From contig NZ_OZ034692.1 in the NCBI RefSeq assembly GCF_964026735.1, forward strand, positions 1,178,001-1,242,000: a stretch of 64,000 bases of DNA. Direction: 5' to 3'. The notes below the pieces were generated by a model, which was not told the DNA's origin, did not search any database, and was given only the letters and a program-made list of their open reading frames with translations. The position numbers and the translations under genes are program-made. Every line of letters begins with the position of its first letter. Within the stretch, counting starts at the first letter, position 1. This document shows positions 36,429 through 46,804 of this stretch, in pieces. The stretch is from Wolbachia endosymbiont (group E) of Neria commutata. Its GTDB lineage: Bacteria; Pseudomonadota; Alphaproteobacteria; Rickettsiales; Anaplasmataceae.

Positions 36429-36977
36429 ATGATTCACCGCGACAATAGCACAATGTATGGAACTACTATACTATCAATTAGAAAGGGTGAAAATGCGGTA
36501 GTGATAGGGGATGGGCAAGTTTCATTGGGCCACACTGTTATAAAATCTTGTGCAAAAAAAGTCAGACGCCTTTCTGGCGATTCTGTAATCACTGGTTTTG
36601 CAGGAACAACAGCTGATGCGTTTACTCTTTTTGAAAGATTAGAATCTAAGCTTGGGCAACACCCAGGGCAATTAATGCGGGCGTGTGTTGAGCTTGCAAA
36701 AGATTGGAGAATGGATAAATATCTAAGGAAATTGGAGGCTATGATGATTGTAGCAGATAAATCAATTTCGTTGGTAATTACAGGAACGGGTGATGTGCTT
36801 GAACCTGAAGATGGAATTGCAGCTATTGGCTCTGGTGGAAATTTTGCACTATCGGCAGCAAAAGCTTTAATTGATGTTGAAGGAATATCAATAGAGGAAA
36901 TAGCTAAAAAGGCTATGAAGATAGCAGCTGATATATGTGTTTATACGAATCATAATGTAATTATTGAAAAGATATAG
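36429..36977 (+). CDS. hslV: HslV, peptidase subunit of the HslUV protease
   Basis: A 182-residue Ntn-type threonine protease that forms a double hexameric chamber. The N-terminal propeptide [11 protein letters not shown] is followed by TTILSIRK, whose first Thr becomes the nucleophile on processing. [26 protein letters not shown] and [19 protein letters not shown] are family signatures. It ends seven bases before hslU, forming an operon. A TATAAT-like box sits about 30 bases upstream of the ATG, without a clear -35 partner; no sigma-32 site could be recognised. Confidence 0.96.
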   Translation: MIHRDNSTMYGTTILSIRKGENAVVIGDGQVSLGHTVIKSCAKKVRRLSGDSVITGFAGTTADAFTLFERLESKLGQHPGQLMRACVELAKDWRMDKYLRKLEAMMIVADKSISLVITGTGDVLEPEDGIAAIGSGGNFALSAAKALIDVEGISIEEIAKKAMKIAADICVYTNHNVIIEKI

Positions 36978-36984
36978 GAGTAAT

Positions 36985-38484
36985 ATGTCTTCTGAACAAA
37001 AAATTTTATGTACTAATTTTTCCAGTGGTTATTATAAACCTATGGGCCTTTTGGAAAAGCAATCTGATGATAGTGACGCCTATAATGAACAAAGTGATTG
37101 CAACGAAGACGCTGACAGTGGTTTTGATTCAGATGAAGATAGTGCTCAAGAGGGTTATAATACACAAGTTTTGTTAGATGATCTGCCGCCACAAAAAATA
37201 GTTAAGGAGCTGGACAGATTCATAATAGGACAGGATGATGCAAAGCGTGCCGTTGCTATTGCACTTAGAAATCGCTGGCGTCGCAATAAAGTTCCACTTC
37301 CATTACGTGATGAAATCATACCTAAGAATATACTGATGATAGGTCATACTGGGGTTGGTAAGACTGAAATAGCTCGCCGCTTAGCAAAACTTGCAGGTGC
37401 GCCATTTATAAAAATTGAGGCAACGAAATTTACTGAGATAGGATATGTTGGACGTGATGTTGACTCAATAATACGAGATTTGGTTGATGCAGCAATAGTT
37501 TTAGTCAAAGAGAAAGCCCGTAAAGCATTAACTAAAAAGGCTTTGAATTTGGCTGAGAAGATAATAGTTAACTCTATGGTTGGTGAAGATGCCACTGATG
37601 AAAGCAAAAAGATCTTTAGAGAAAGGTTAAGGAACAAGGAATTTGAAGACGGAGAAGTCTCTATTAATGTGAGAGAAAGCAAGGGTATGCTGCCGACTTT
37701 TGATATACCTGGTATGCCAGGTGGGCAGGTTGGCGTTATGAACGTAACAGAAATAATGGGTAAAATGTTCAATGGCAGCAAAAAAACAAAAACTATTACA
37801 GTTAAGGTAAAAGAAGCACGTGAGATATTAATTAACGAAGAAAGTGAAAGGTTGATGGATGAAGACAAGATAATCAAAGAAGCCATTAACCTTGTTAGCA
37901 ATGATGGCATAGTATTTTTGGATGAAATAGATAAAATTGCAGCACGAACAGAAGTAAAAGGTGAAGTAAATAGGGAAGGAGTGCAACGTGATTTGTTGCC
38001 ACTACTTGAAGGAACGACTGTTTCAACTAAATACGGACCTGTAAAAACAGACTATATATTGTTTATTGCATCTGGGGCTTTTCATTTATCTAAGCCATCT
38101 GATCTTTTACCGGAATTGCAAGGCAGGTTGCCAATCAGAGTGGAACTTAAAGCCCTTACTCAAGAGGATTTAATAAGAATATTGAAGGAACCAGAATCTA
38201 GTTTGTTAAAGCAGTATATAGCTTTAATGAAGACAGAAAATGTGACACTTGAATTCACCGATGATGGTGTACAAACTATAGCTGAAATAGCTTTTACTGT
38301 TAACAGAGAAGTGGAAAACATAGGTGCAAGAAGGCTTCATACTGTTATGGAAAAGCTTTTGGATGAAATAAGTTTCATTGCCTCTGAAAAAAGTAGCAAA
38401 AAATTCATTATAGACAGCAAATATGTCAAAGATAAACTCGAATCAATTTCAAAGCAGTTGGATTTGTCTAAGTTTATACTGTAG
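36985..38484 (+). CDS. hslU: HslU, ATPase subunit of the HslUV protease
   Basis: A 499-residue AAA+ unfoldase that feeds substrates to HslV. It has Walker [28 protein letters not shown] for the pore loop, Walker [12 protein letters not shown], the [18 protein letters not shown] sensor region and C-terminal [14 protein letters not shown]. The N-terminus (about 60 residues, [18 protein letters not shown]) is acidic and longer than in E. coli. The start ATG at 36985 has AGGAG at ideal distance; an in-frame upstream ATG at 36964 overlaps hslV and is less likely. Confidence 0.96.
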   Translation: MSSEQKILCTNFSSGYYKPMGLLEKQSDDSDAYNEQSDCNEDADSGFDSDEDSAQEGYNTQVLLDDLPPQKIVKELDRFIIGQDDAKRAVAIALRNRWRRNKVPLPLRDEIIPKNILMIGHTGVGKTEIARRLAKLAGAPFIKIEATKFTEIGYVGRDVDSIIRDLVDAAIVLVKEKARKALTKKALNLAEKIIVNSMVGEDATDESKKIFRERLRNKEFEDGEVSINVRESKGMLPTFDIPGMPGGQVGVMNVTEIMGKMFNGSKKTKTITVKVKEAREILINEESERLMDEDKIIKEAINLVSNDGIVFLDEIDKIAARTEVKGEVNREGVQRDLLPLLEGTTVSTKYGPVKTDYILFIASGAFHLSKPSDLLPELQGRLPIRVELKALTQEDLIRILKEPESSLLKQYIALMKTENVTLEFTDDGVQTIAEIAFTVNREVENIGARRLHTVMEKLLDEISFIASEKSSKKFIIDSKYVKDKLESISKQLDLSKFIL

Positions 38485-38569
38485 CGTGCTTATTTGGCAT
38501 TTTTGGATATTACAGTAGCATTTAATTATGTGACAATAATCAATTCTTATAGAGAGTACTGAGCTAAAG

Positions 38570-38793
38570 GAAAGGCTCGGTTTAAATCCACAAAATTCAT
38601 CAATTAACTAAAGAAAAAAAGAGAAAAAATCAGGAGCTTGCGAGTAAAAGGTGGCAGTTGAAAATGTGATTGGTTTGCTGAAAAGATTTGAAATTATTGC
38701 AGACAGATATAGAAATAGGCGAAAACGCTTCGGTTTGAGGTTCAATCTGATAGCTGGCATTTACAATTGGGAATTACAACGACTAGTACAATA
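38570..38793 (+). pseudogene. C-terminal fragment of a second IS5-type transposase
   Basis: With minor decay the plus strand reads QELASKRVAVENVIGLLKRF, EIIADRYRNRRKRFGLRFNL and IAGIYNWEL, the C-terminal end of an IS5-family transposase unlike the main IS5-type family of this window. It is truncated on the right by the IS5-type element at 38794. Confidence 0.7.
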
Positions 38794-39529
38794 GACCCCC
38801 TGCGAAACAACGTGAAGCAAGTTGCTTATAAAATCTGGTAAGAAATCCCCAGCCCAAAAATTATTAAAAACTATGCCGCAAATTCACAATTCCGGCAATA
38901 ATATTAAATCTCAAGTTGTATTTCTTCTGAAAATTGCGGTAAACATTTGACATTATTTTGAAGATTTTTATCTCGCGAATCTTATTTTCCACTCGCATCC
39001 TGAACGATGCCAGCTTCCGATTATGCTCCTTTTGCTCCTCCGTTAGTGGCTTTTTACGGTGTTTTTTGTATGGAATCACAACGTTTTTCTGCAGTTTTTG
39101 CCAACCTTGATACCCAGAATCAGCATATTTTATGCTATCTTTGGCCAACAATTTTTCCTGTTTTCTTATGCGAAAATCGTGAATTCGGCCTCGATGTGAC
39201 TTTGAAACCGACAAAATCTGCCCATTTTCCTCGATCACAATTTCAGTTTTCATCGTGGTTGTTTTCTTTTTTCCGGAATAAGATTTTTACGTTTTTTTGC
39301 GTCTTTTGGCCGCTGTATGGGTTGCTCTGTGACGTCTGCTAAAATTTTTAAATCCTCTCTGGAGTCAGCGTTCTGTCTTTTGTAACGTTGTCAGACCCGT
39401 TAATTGCCTGGAATTATACTGGGTCTTTGAAACTTTTGCGTAACTTATTGCCATTTTACTCTTCTAAAATTTTCATTTTATACGCTTTTTAGTCGTTTTC
39501 ACCTACTTTCTACCTTTTCGCAGGGGGTC
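38794..39529 (-). mobile_element. IS5-type deletion derivative, 736 bp
   Basis: From GACCCCCTGCGAAA to CGCAGGGGGTC, flanked by TA on both sides. It lacks the same internal segment (junction GTTACAAAAGACAGAACG after TCTGACAAC on the minus strand) as the 737-bp copy at 21897. The DDE half is in 38864-39253, with a frameshift upstream near 39290. The left flank is another IS5-type remnant and the right flank an IS481 remnant. Confidence 0.88.
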
Positions 39530-39539
39530 TACCTTTAGT

Positions 39540-39720
39540 GAATGAACGCTTCTTCCATTTTATAATGGTCTTTGGTATAGTGCTCAGCAAGCTTTGCTAT
39601 GCTCTCTTGACTATTTTGTATTGCTCGACGCACCGCGTCTCTGTCGTTCTGGCGCACCCATGTAACCACAACTCCTCCTTTAATGGTCACTTCTCATATA
39701 TCATGCCATCACACTCTGGA
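39540..39720 (-). pseudogene. IS481-type transposase N-terminal remnant
   Basis: The minus strand encodes RDAVRRAIQNSQESIAKLAE with flanking HTH-like sequence, the start typical of IS481 transposases (TVRRAIQNSQESL). It carries frameshifts and ends at the IS5-type edge. The sequence GCCATCACACTCTGGAAC at 39703 is a near-inverse of TCCCGGAGTGTGATGGCAT at 21549, the presumed other end of a related element. Confidence 0.65.
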
Positions 39721-39781
39721 ACTGTATATCCTAACTTCTTCTTTACTTTTTCTGGGTAAGGTCAAAGGATTTCGTGTAGTC

Positions 39782-40357
39782 TCAATGAGACTTATTTTTT
39801 TTACCGAAAAAGATATTATGCAACCTTTTATCTATAGTTTGCTCTATATCTTTCATTAATAGCTGCTTTATCATATCCACCTTCTTTTTTGCATCCTGAT
39901 CACTATTGTGATCGTATCCATAACTTGTGTTATTGACATAATTAGTTCTGTTGCTGTAGCCATTGCTACTAGCTTTATTTAATTCATTACTCTTTTTTCT
40001 CCTCATGAGTCTAAGTACTTGTGTTATTATATGCCTCACAAAAGGCCTCCAGTTTATGCTAAGAAATAATTTATAAAGAAGATAGGGGATAAAGAAGGCT
40101 ACTAATATTCTGATAGAGACCCCATAGTCTAAATCATCTTTGTTTTCCCAATACCACTTGAGATATTGATATAAATAGTAAAATGCACTTTTGAAAGAAC
40201 CAAATTCCGTAACATACTGAAAGCCATTGCTGAAAAACATCAGTATAATGCTAGACATATAAAAATATCCCGTAAGGAGGAATAATTTCACAGCTATATC
40301 CTTTAGGCTACTTAATATGTAATTGAATAGCCTTAATTTATAAAAGAGCGATATCAT
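39782..40357 (-). CDS. Unknown membrane protein
   Basis: A 191-residue protein with hydrophobic segments near 22-45 (LFLLTGYFYMSSIILMFFSN) and 85-105 (IRILVAFFIPYLLYKLFLS), then a basic stretch (RHIITQVLRLMRRKKSNE), an N/S/Y-rich linker and a helical end (KKKVDMIKQLLMKDIEQT). Topology: two membrane helices with a long cytoplasmic tail. I do not recognise the family. It stands alone among IS and ankyrin debris and has an intact frame, so it may be functional. Confidence 0.6.
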   Translation of the reverse strand: MISLFYKLRLFNYILSSLKDIAVKLFLLTGYFYMSSIILMFFSNGFQYVTEFGSFKSAFYYLYQYLKWYWENKDDLDYGVSIRILVAFFIPYLLYKLFLSINWRPFVRHIITQVLRLMRRKKSNELNKASSNGYSNRTNYVNNTSYGYDHNSDQDAKKKVDMIKQLLMKDIEQTIDKRLHNIFFGKKNKSH

Positions 40358-40639
40358 TTCACAATTTTAATGGCTGAGGTGACCTTTCAAATAAAACTCG
40401 TTCTCACGAGCATTATGGAAATCGGGTGAAAACCAGCTATATTCCTTATAGTATAAAAAGTTAAAAAGGACCATACTTAATTTGAGAACTGACAAAAAAT
40501 TGTTGTTTATTGTAATACAGTTGTTGTAAAAAGTAAATATAATATTTGTTGTTGCTGCTTTTTAAATTGTTGTTGCATTAGAAAATGTTTTAGGTATGGA
40601 CATATGTAAATTGATATAGTGGTAGGCGGGTTGCTATGC

Positions 40640-40960
40640 AAACATTAAACCAGTAAAATGCTGTTTTAGGACGATTAAAACGGTCAGATGAGAATGAAGA
40701 GTTATTTGATGCTATAAGGTATAATAATCTCAGTAGGGTCAAAGAGCTTGTTACATAGAGAATTTGATTTTAAGTCTCCTGATAAAAACAAAAGTACATT
40801 GGGCTGTACAATTAGGCCACTTAGATATACCTTGTTGAAGGGACATTTAGAAAGTGCTGGCAAAATAGTTTGTCAGTACCTTGCTTGCCTTAAACGAACT
40901 CTTCTCACGAGCGTTATGTAAAATGGCTGAAAGTGGCTATATCTCTTAAGTTTTAAGTAA
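40640..40960 (+). pseudogene. Degenerate ankyrin-repeat gene fragment
   Basis: RSDENEELFDAIRYNNLSRV and KELVT are followed by a stop and, after a shift, FDFKSPDKNKSTL and a frame giving HWAVQLGHLDI, the hallmark of an ankyrin repeat. Several stops and shifts kill it. The stretch TCTCACGAGCGTTATG (40906) resembles TCTCACGAGCATTATG at 40401, so parts of this region are duplicated. The interval 40358-40640 and 40960-41200 has no gene. Confidence 0.6.
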
Positions 40961-41199
40961 AATTTGTTTACATAAAAGTACCTACCTGCCTGAGAAAGAG
41001 AACATCAAAATTTTAAAATTTGAAGTAAATTAGTAAATATAAATTTTTTTATTAGCACTGGGTCCGAGCTCAAAAACATAAAAAAGTAGCCTGAAAATAA
41101 AATACTAAAATGTGCATAAATAACTTGCGTTGCTGCTCTTCCTGGTATACCATATAGCAAGCTTAGCATAGTGTGTTTGAGTAATGAAAGTAACAGGGT

Positions 41200-41366
41200 A
41201 TCTCTATGCTAAAAACATAACATCCAACAGATTATCTAAAAAAAGAAGAAGTTGCCGGACTGATAGAAGGAACAGGACAAGCTCAGAGGCTTCCTAAGCG
41301 TAAACGTCATTTTAGGTCTGATAGCGATGATGAAAGAGAGAACAATAGGAAATTATTTTCTGCAAT
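41200..41366 (+). pseudogene. N-terminal remnant of another ankyrin-type gene
   Basis: A frame with KKEEVAGLIEGTGQAQRLPK, then RHFRSDSDDERENNRKLFSA and I is a typical N-terminal capping region of Wolbachia ankyrin proteins (charged, then E/NRKLFSAI). It is cut by the left-truncated IS630 chimera at 41367. Confidence 0.5.
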
Positions 41367-42044
41367 AGGAGCAAGCAGGGCAGTTGTGGCAAAAAGATTT
41401 AAGATAGGAGAAACAACTTTGTACGAATGACAAGTAAGGTGCAAAGAAACGGGAGTTTTGCATCGAAAAAGCCGGGAAGTGTAGGCTATAATCATAAAAT
41501 TACCGACAGGAATGCGTTCACTGAATTTGCGAAAAAACATGGAGGTAAAACTCAATCAGAGATGGCTGAACTTTGGGGCAATATCAGCCACCAAACGATC
41601 CACCCTGCCCTCAAAAATATTAGATTTACACGAAAAAAAGACCTATGGATACAAAGAAAGAAGCGAAGAAAAACGAGCAGAATTCTTGAAAGTTATAGCA
41701 ACATAAGCTCCTGATAATCTCGTATATATTGATGAATCTGGAATAGACAACACGGAGGATTATGAGTATGGATATTGCAAAAAAGGAGAGAGATTTTATG
41801 GAAGGCAAATAAGGAAAAGAAGGCTAAAGGCGGTAGAAAAAATAAACTGAGCGGGGAGAATATGCTGCTTATTGCACTGGAATACTTGCGGGAATCTCGG
41901 ACGTATTCTCCTGATTTTAATAAATTGAGCACCAGTGGTTTCCTATTAAAATAGAGCAAGGAAAAATATCCCGTTCTTTAAATCTTTCCGCCTGGCTGTT
42001 GATTCTACCTTCTCATGAATCATTTTGATTATTGGGAGAAGGGG
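41367..42044 (+). mobile_element. Second chimeric IS630-type element, left-truncated
   Basis: From AGGAGCAAGCAGGGCAG on, the sequence is nearly identical to 25358-26039, including the same 110-bp IS5-type insert (41802-41912) and the A7 shift site near 41633. The left end is missing, replaced by the ankyrin remnant. The right end GGGAGAAGGGG is followed by TA and an IS5-type right-end fragment. It cannot encode a transposase. Confidence 0.85.
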
Positions 42045-42046
42045 TA

Positions 42047-42160
42047 TAATATTATTGCCGGAATTGTGAATTTGCGGCATAGTTTTTAATAATTTTTGAG
42101 CTGGGGATTTCTTACCAGATTTTATCAGCAACTTGCTTCACGTTGTTTCGCAGGGGGGCT
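42047..42160 (+). mobile_element. IS5-type right-end fragment
   Basis: About 114 bp encoding the last transposase residues (GIVNLRHSF) plus the right end TTGTTTCGCAGGGGGGCTAC. The GGGGGGCTAC tip is the same as in the intact copy at 9751-9764. The left part was lost next to the IS630 chimera. Confidence 0.8.
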
Positions 42161-42171
42161 ACAGTAATAAT

Positions 42172-43185
42172 TCACTGGACAAATCCAATGATATCCTTAA
42201 TTTCTTTTATATTGTGATTTGCAATTTCTGATGCTTTCTCTGTGCCTTCTTTTAGTATTGTATTTAAATATAGCTGATCTTTTAGCAGATCATTAATTTT
42301 CTCGCGTATGGGTGATATAACACTGACAATTGAATCAGCTAATTCTTTTTTGAAGTGTTCCATGTTATGTTTGTTCATTTCTACACACACTTTTTCTACG
42401 CTCATAGTGCTGAGTGCTGAGTAAATGTTTATCAAATTACTTATTTCTGGACGATCTTCCGAAGTAGCAAAATCAAAACTTGAAATTGAATCTGTTTTTG
42501 CTTTTTTTATCTTGCTAAAAATTAAATCACTGGGGTCATCAAGATTAATGCGTGAATGGTCAGAAGGGTCAGATTTACTCATCTTGCTTGTACCATCTCT
42601 TAAACTCATTATCCTTGATGTGTGGCCTAAAATTAAAGCTTTTGGCACAGTAAAATAATCTTGTTGATAGTGATTATTAAAAGCTGATGCAATATCACGT
42701 GCAAGCTCCAGGTGCTGTTTTTGATCGTCACCAACAGGAACACATTTGGTTTTGTATAACAATATGTCTGCAGCCATAAGCACTGGATAGCCATATAATC
42801 CTAGAGAAGCTTTTTGTTTATCGCTTCCAGCTTTATCTTTAAACTGAGTCATCCGGTTAAGCCAGCCAATAGGTGTGTAACAACTAAGCAGCCAACTGAG
42901 TTCTGCATGACCGCTAACTGTGGATTGGTTAAAAATAATGGATTTTTCTGGGTCTATTCCACAGGCGATATAGGCCGCTGCTGTTTTGAAGATATTGCTT
43001 TTCAATTCACTTGCTGGAAGTTTATTGGCTGTGATTGCATGCAAATCAACAATACAAAAAAGGGACTTATATTTATCCTGTAAGTCTACCCACTGCTTAA
43101 TCGCACCAAGGTAATTACCCAGATGTAATATGCCGCTTGGCTGAACACCCGAAAAAACAATAGATTTTTTGCATATCATTGTCAT
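42172..43185 (-). CDS. trpS: Tryptophanyl-tRNA synthetase
   Basis: A 337-residue class I aminoacyl-tRNA synthetase that charges tRNA-Trp. It has the HIGH-equivalent GILHLGNYLGA, GYPVLMAADILLY, GDDQKQHLELARDIA and the KMSKS loop KMSKSDPSD. C-terminal anticodon-binding helices end IIGFVQ. Two in-frame ATGs occur at the start (MTM); the first is kept. It lies directly beyond the IS5-type right-end fragment, 11 bases from its stop codon, so its natural 3' region has been lost. Confidence 0.96.
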   Translation of the reverse strand: MTMICKKSIVFSGVQPSGILHLGNYLGAIKQWVDLQDKYKSLFCIVDLHAITANKLPASELKSNIFKTAAAYIACGIDPEKSIIFNQSTVSGHAELSWLLSCYTPIGWLNRMTQFKDKAGSDKQKASLGLYGYPVLMAADILLYKTKCVPVGDDQKQHLELARDIASAFNNHYQQDYFTVPKALILGHTSRIMSLRDGTSKMSKSDPSDHSRINLDDPSDLIFSKIKKAKTDSISSFDFATSEDRPEISNLINIYSALSTMSVEKVCVEMNKHNMEHFKKELADSIVSVISPIREKINDLLKDQLYLNTILKEGTEKASEIANHNIKEIKDIIGFVQ

Positions 43186-43263
43186 CTTAATACTGCTAAT
43201 TTTATGTAGATATAAATACGGTATGTGAAATGTTAAGTAAAGAAAACTGTGTGCTTATGAAAT

Positions 43264-43292
43264 TTGACAATTGTTAAGATTTTTAGTAAAAT
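43264..43292 (+). promoter_or_regulatory. Consensus-like promoter of the 617-aa ankyrin gene
   Basis: Perfect TTGACA (43264-43269), 17 bases, TAAAAT (43287-43292). The GTG start at 43321 is 29 bases downstream, and GAGG lies at 43304-43307, a little far from it. Confidence 0.85.
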
Positions 43293-43320
43293 TATATTAT
43301 TATGAGGTTATAAAGATTAC

Positions 43321-45174
43321 GTGACTGAAGAAAATGGATTAGCGCAACAAGATAGTAGCGTGCAGCTTTTTGAGGCTGTAAAGAATGGTAGCGTAGAAGA
43401 TGTTCAAAAGTTGATAGATGCTGGTGCTGATGTCATTATACAAGATAAAAATGGTGATACTCCATTACATATAGCTGCTTATAGGCACAGCAAGATTTCA
43501 TATAATGCATCTGAATATCCACATAATCATGAGAAATGCAAGAAGGATGGGAGGAAGGACAGCCTGGATATTATAGAGGTACTTATTAAAAAAAACAAGA
43601 GCATCATTAATACTACAAATAAGAAAGGTAAGACAGCTTTGTATCAGGCAATTTTCCCGTTGCTTGATGAAGAAGAGGAAAGAATTGAGTCAGTAATAAA
43701 GGTAGTAATAGAAAAAGGTGCTGCTATTAATACGGATATTGACACACAAAATTACGATCATATGGCTCCTTTACGTGATGCTAGTCAAAGCAATGCTTCA
43801 AGAGCAGTAATTATGTTTCTTGAAAATGGGGCTGATCCTAATATACAATCCAGCTTAGGTACTGCTTTACATTATGCTGTTTTAGCTAAGCAGGAAAATG
43901 TAGTGAGAATACTTGCTAATCGAGGTGTTAATTGTAGTATACGCAGTGAAACTTACGGTATAACTCCATTATATTGTACTGCTATAGAGTCACGTGCATA
44001 TGGAATTCAGAAGCAACACCCTGGAGTGATGGCAAAAGTGCTTCCTGAAAATGGTGCTGATCCTAATATAAAGCTGAAAGATGGCTCATATGAAATTATG
44101 TCTACAATTACGTCTACTCATAGTAATGCATTACCTACAACCATTTATATGATTGCATATTATGCTAGTAACTTAGATGAAGAGTTAAAACAACAAATAG
44201 AAGTAAATGAAAATTTGAGAGATGATTTTAAAAAAGGTGAAAGGATACGTAATTATATAGATCGTATTTTACTAGATGTACAAAGTGAAGTTGAACGTGG
44301 TAGGTTGAAGATCGATCTTAATTTCGGTTATAGTTATAATTTACGAGAATTTATTGAAAAATTTATAGAATATAGAGGATTAGAAAAGTTATTAGAAGAT
44401 GAAGACGCTTATCCATTTGAGGGTAATAGTGTATTAGATTTTTACAGGTTAGATCAATACATTCAAGAACATGTATTTCTTCACAATAATAAGATTATTA
44501 TTGATATTTTATCAGAAGTGTATGGTCGTAAATTGCAAGGTATGTCAGTTTATGAGTTGGATGAATTCATTTGTGAGTCTGATAAAAAATTTAAAGATAT
44601 TTGTGATATAGAGCTTATTAATACATTGTTTGATTTCGATATTTCCAAACTAAATGTCATTGTTCCAACACTCCATCAACTTGCATACGTAGAAGTTTTA
44701 AGATTGTTAGAAAACGATAGACATGAAGAGCTTAGATATAGTTTTGGCAAGTTCATCAAAACACAAGAAGCCCATATCAGGGAACAAAATTCAGAAGAAG
44801 CTTTAAATGATATTCGCTATTTATATGAAGAAGCTGATGAAAAAGTAGACACCAAGCTTAAAGCACCAATACGTGATTCAGTTATTTCTTCAGAAAGCGC
44901 AAAGAAATTGGAGAAAGACTCGCAAGCTTATCCTCAAAAACCCAAAAGTAACAGTAAATACTGCTGCATAGGCGTTTGTACAATAGCTGGTTTAGCTATA
45001 GGTCTGATTGTAGCACACATTACAGGAGCTCCTGAAGTAGTATTTATTGTAGCTGCTGTGGTAGGCATATTAATTGGTGCAGCGTTTGGTGTTGGAATAG
45101 ATTATGGTATAAGTAAATGTTTTGCTAATCCTAATGTGGAAGCACATAAGCAACCAGAGTTAGTGTTACAGTAA
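43321..45174 (+). CDS. Ankyrin-repeat protein with C-terminal membrane hairpin
   Basis: A 617-residue protein with a GTG start. Ankyrin repeats run from about residue 12 to 250: LFEAVKNGSVEDVQKLIDAG, KNGDTPLHIAAYRH, NKKGKTALYQAIF, SSLGTALHYAVLAKQ, with spacers interrupting some. A helical, charged region (about 290-545) follows without recognised motif. Two hydrophobic helices near 548-600 (CIGVCTIAGLAIGLIVA and VVFIVAAVVGILIGAAFGVG) would anchor the protein in a membrane. Ankyrin proteins mediate protein binding, and in Wolbachia are candidates for secreted effectors; this is inference. It is intact, in contrast with other ankyrin genes here. Confidence 0.9.
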   Translation: MTEENGLAQQDSSVQLFEAVKNGSVEDVQKLIDAGADVIIQDKNGDTPLHIAAYRHSKISYNASEYPHNHEKCKKDGRKDSLDIIEVLIKKNKSIINTTNKKGKTALYQAIFPLLDEEEERIESVIKVVIEKGAAINTDIDTQNYDHMAPLRDASQSNASRAVIMFLENGADPNIQSSLGTALHYAVLAKQENVVRILANRGVNCSIRSETYGITPLYCTAIESRAYGIQKQHPGVMAKVLPENGADPNIKLKDGSYEIMSTITSTHSNALPTTIYMIAYYASNLDEELKQQIEVNENLRDDFKKGERIRNYIDRILLDVQSEVERGRLKIDLNFGYSYNLREFIEKFIEYRGLEKLLEDEDAYPFEGNSVLDFYRLDQYIQEHVFLHNNKIIIDILSEVYGRKLQGMSVYELDEFICESDKKFKDICDIELINTLFDFDISKLNVIVPTLHQLAYVEVLRLLENDRHEELRYSFGKFIKTQEAHIREQNSEEALNDIRYLYEEADEKVDTKLKAPIRDSVISSESAKKLEKDSQAYPQKPKSNSKYCCIGVCTIAGLAIGLIVAHITGAPEVVFIVAAVVGILIGAAFGVGIDYGISKCFANPNVEAHKQPELVLQ

Positions 45175-45266
45175 TCATTAGCCAATCTTCTACAACTCTG
45201 TGAGAGCTTGAAAATAGAGATAGTTTACTCTTCCCTGTAATATTGTTCTAGGGGAGTAAGGTGTGT

Positions 45267-46439
45267 CTACCTATCAACCTCACCAAAAACTATATCGAGT
45301 GATCCAATGATTGCGGCAACATCGGCAAGCATATGACCTTTTGCCATAAAATCTAAAGCTTGCAAATGTGCAAAGCCAGGAGCTCTTATTCTGCATCTAT
45401 AAGGCCTATTGGTGCCATCTGAAACTATATATACTCCAAACTCACCTTTTGGTGCTTCAACAGCAACATAAGCTTCGCCTTTTGGTACATGATATCCTTC
45501 TGAGTAAAGTTTAAAGTGATGAATGAGAGCTTCCATCGACATCTTCATCTCTTTTCTTGGCGGTGGAGAAATTTTTCTGTCTTCAGTTTTTACTGGACCT
45601 TCAGGCATCTTTTCTATACATTGCTTCACCAGACTAATAGACTGTCTGATTTCTGCCATTCTAACTAAATACCGGTCATAGCAATCACCATTTTGACCAA
45701 CTGGTATATCAAAATCTAGTTGATCATATATCTCATATGGTTGACTTTTACGCAAATCCCAAGCAAGCCCAGCTGCACGGAGCATTGGTCCACTAAATCC
45801 CCAATCAAGCGCTTGTTTTATTGATATTTCACTGATTCCTACAGTGCGTTGCTTCCATATTCTGTTTTCTGTCAAAAGCTCATCAACATCATCTATATAT
45901 TTCGGAAATTGCTCTATAAATTTTGCGATATCTTCAATTAATCTCTCTGGAATATCAGCTGCTATTCCACCTGGCCTGATATAGGCCGCATGAAACCTTG
46001 CACCTGAAGCTCTTTCATAAAATTCTAGTATTTTCTCTCTTTCTTCAAATAACCATAAAAGAGGAGTCATAGCTCCAACGTCAAGTGCCTGAGAAGAAAC
46101 ATTTAGCAAATGATTTAATATTCTTGTAAGCTCACAAAACAAAACACGCAAATATTTTGCTCTTATTGGAATTTCACATTGCAATAATTTTTCTACACAT
46201 AATGAATATGCATGTTCTTGCGACATTGGTGAGACATAATCAAGGCGGTCAAAATAAGGTAAAGCTTGAAGATACGTTTTATATTCTATTAACTTTTCCG
46301 TACCACGGTGCAAGAGTCCGATGTGAGGATCTGCCCTTTCAATCACTTCACCATCCATCTCCAAAACAAGACGTAACACGCCATGTGCAGCTGGATGCTG
46401 CGGTCCAAAATTTAATGTCATTGTCTTTAAATCAGGCAT
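45267..46439 (-). CDS. nuoD: NADH-quinone oxidoreductase subunit D
   Basis: A 390-residue peripheral-arm subunit (49-kDa type) of complex I. Diagnostic stretches: [61 protein letters not shown] and the C-terminal [21 protein letters not shown], ending IVFGEVDR. I prefer the ATG at 46439 (MPDLKTMT) to a TTG nine bases upstream. It is not next to other nuo genes, as in other Rickettsiales. Confidence 0.97.
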   Translation of the reverse strand: MPDLKTMTLNFGPQHPAAHGVLRLVLEMDGEVIERADPHIGLLHRGTEKLIEYKTYLQALPYFDRLDYVSPMSQEHAYSLCVEKLLQCEIPIRAKYLRVLFCELTRILNHLLNVSSQALDVGAMTPLLWLFEEREKILEFYERASGARFHAAYIRPGGIAADIPERLIEDIAKFIEQFPKYIDDVDELLTENRIWKQRTVGISEISIKQALDWGFSGPMLRAAGLAWDLRKSQPYEIYDQLDFDIPVGQNGDCYDRYLVRMAEIRQSISLVKQCIEKMPEGPVKTEDRKISPPPRKEMKMSMEALIHHFKLYSEGYHVPKGEAYVAVEAPKGEFGVYIVSDGTNRPYRCRIRAPGFAHLQALDFMAKGHMLADVAAIIGSLDIVFGEVDR

Positions 46440-46525
46440 ATCTTGCAACTTGAAATATACTGAAATTTATAGACTTAAGTATGCTGAAAGTCAATTGAAA
46501 ATCATAAAATTGCAAAGCAAGAACA

Positions 46526-46554
46526 TTGACTATATAAACTAAAGATGTTATCTA
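46526..46554 (+). promoter_or_regulatory. Candidate promoter for the 62-aa gene
   Basis: TTGACT (46526-46531), 17 bases, TATCTA (46549-46554). The -10 box is a partial match only. The downstream ATG is at 46590. Confidence 0.4.
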
Positions 46555-46589
46555 TTAGCATTATTAATTTAATTATATAGGGTTATATT

Positions 46590-46778
46590 ATGTCAGAAGA
46601 AATAGCTATATTGGGTGGAATAGCCATTATTGGTATTGGGTGCATAGCTGGTATCCCTTTATGTTTGTTGATTGACAAAGCAGTTGAATGCTTTTCTTCA
46701 AAGGAAAGTGAACAACCGGATGGTTCTTTAGGTGGAGAGATGGATGCTGAAGGCAGTCGAAAGACTTGCTTGGGTTAG
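46590..46778 (+). CDS. Small single-membrane-segment protein
   Basis: A 62-residue protein with a hydrophobic N-terminal helix (AILGGIAIIGIGCIAGIPLC) and a short polar tail. Function unknown. It has a fair promoter upstream but only a weak ribosome site (GGGTTATATT). It sits between the oppositely oriented nuoD and aminotransferase genes. It could also be an N-terminal remnant of a longer membrane protein. Confidence 0.45.
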   Translation: MSEEIAILGGIAIIGIGCIAGIPLCLLIDKAVECFSSKESEQPDGSLGGEMDAEGSRKTCLG

Positions 46779-46804
46779 ATATCTATATTAAAGCAATGTT
46801 AGGT

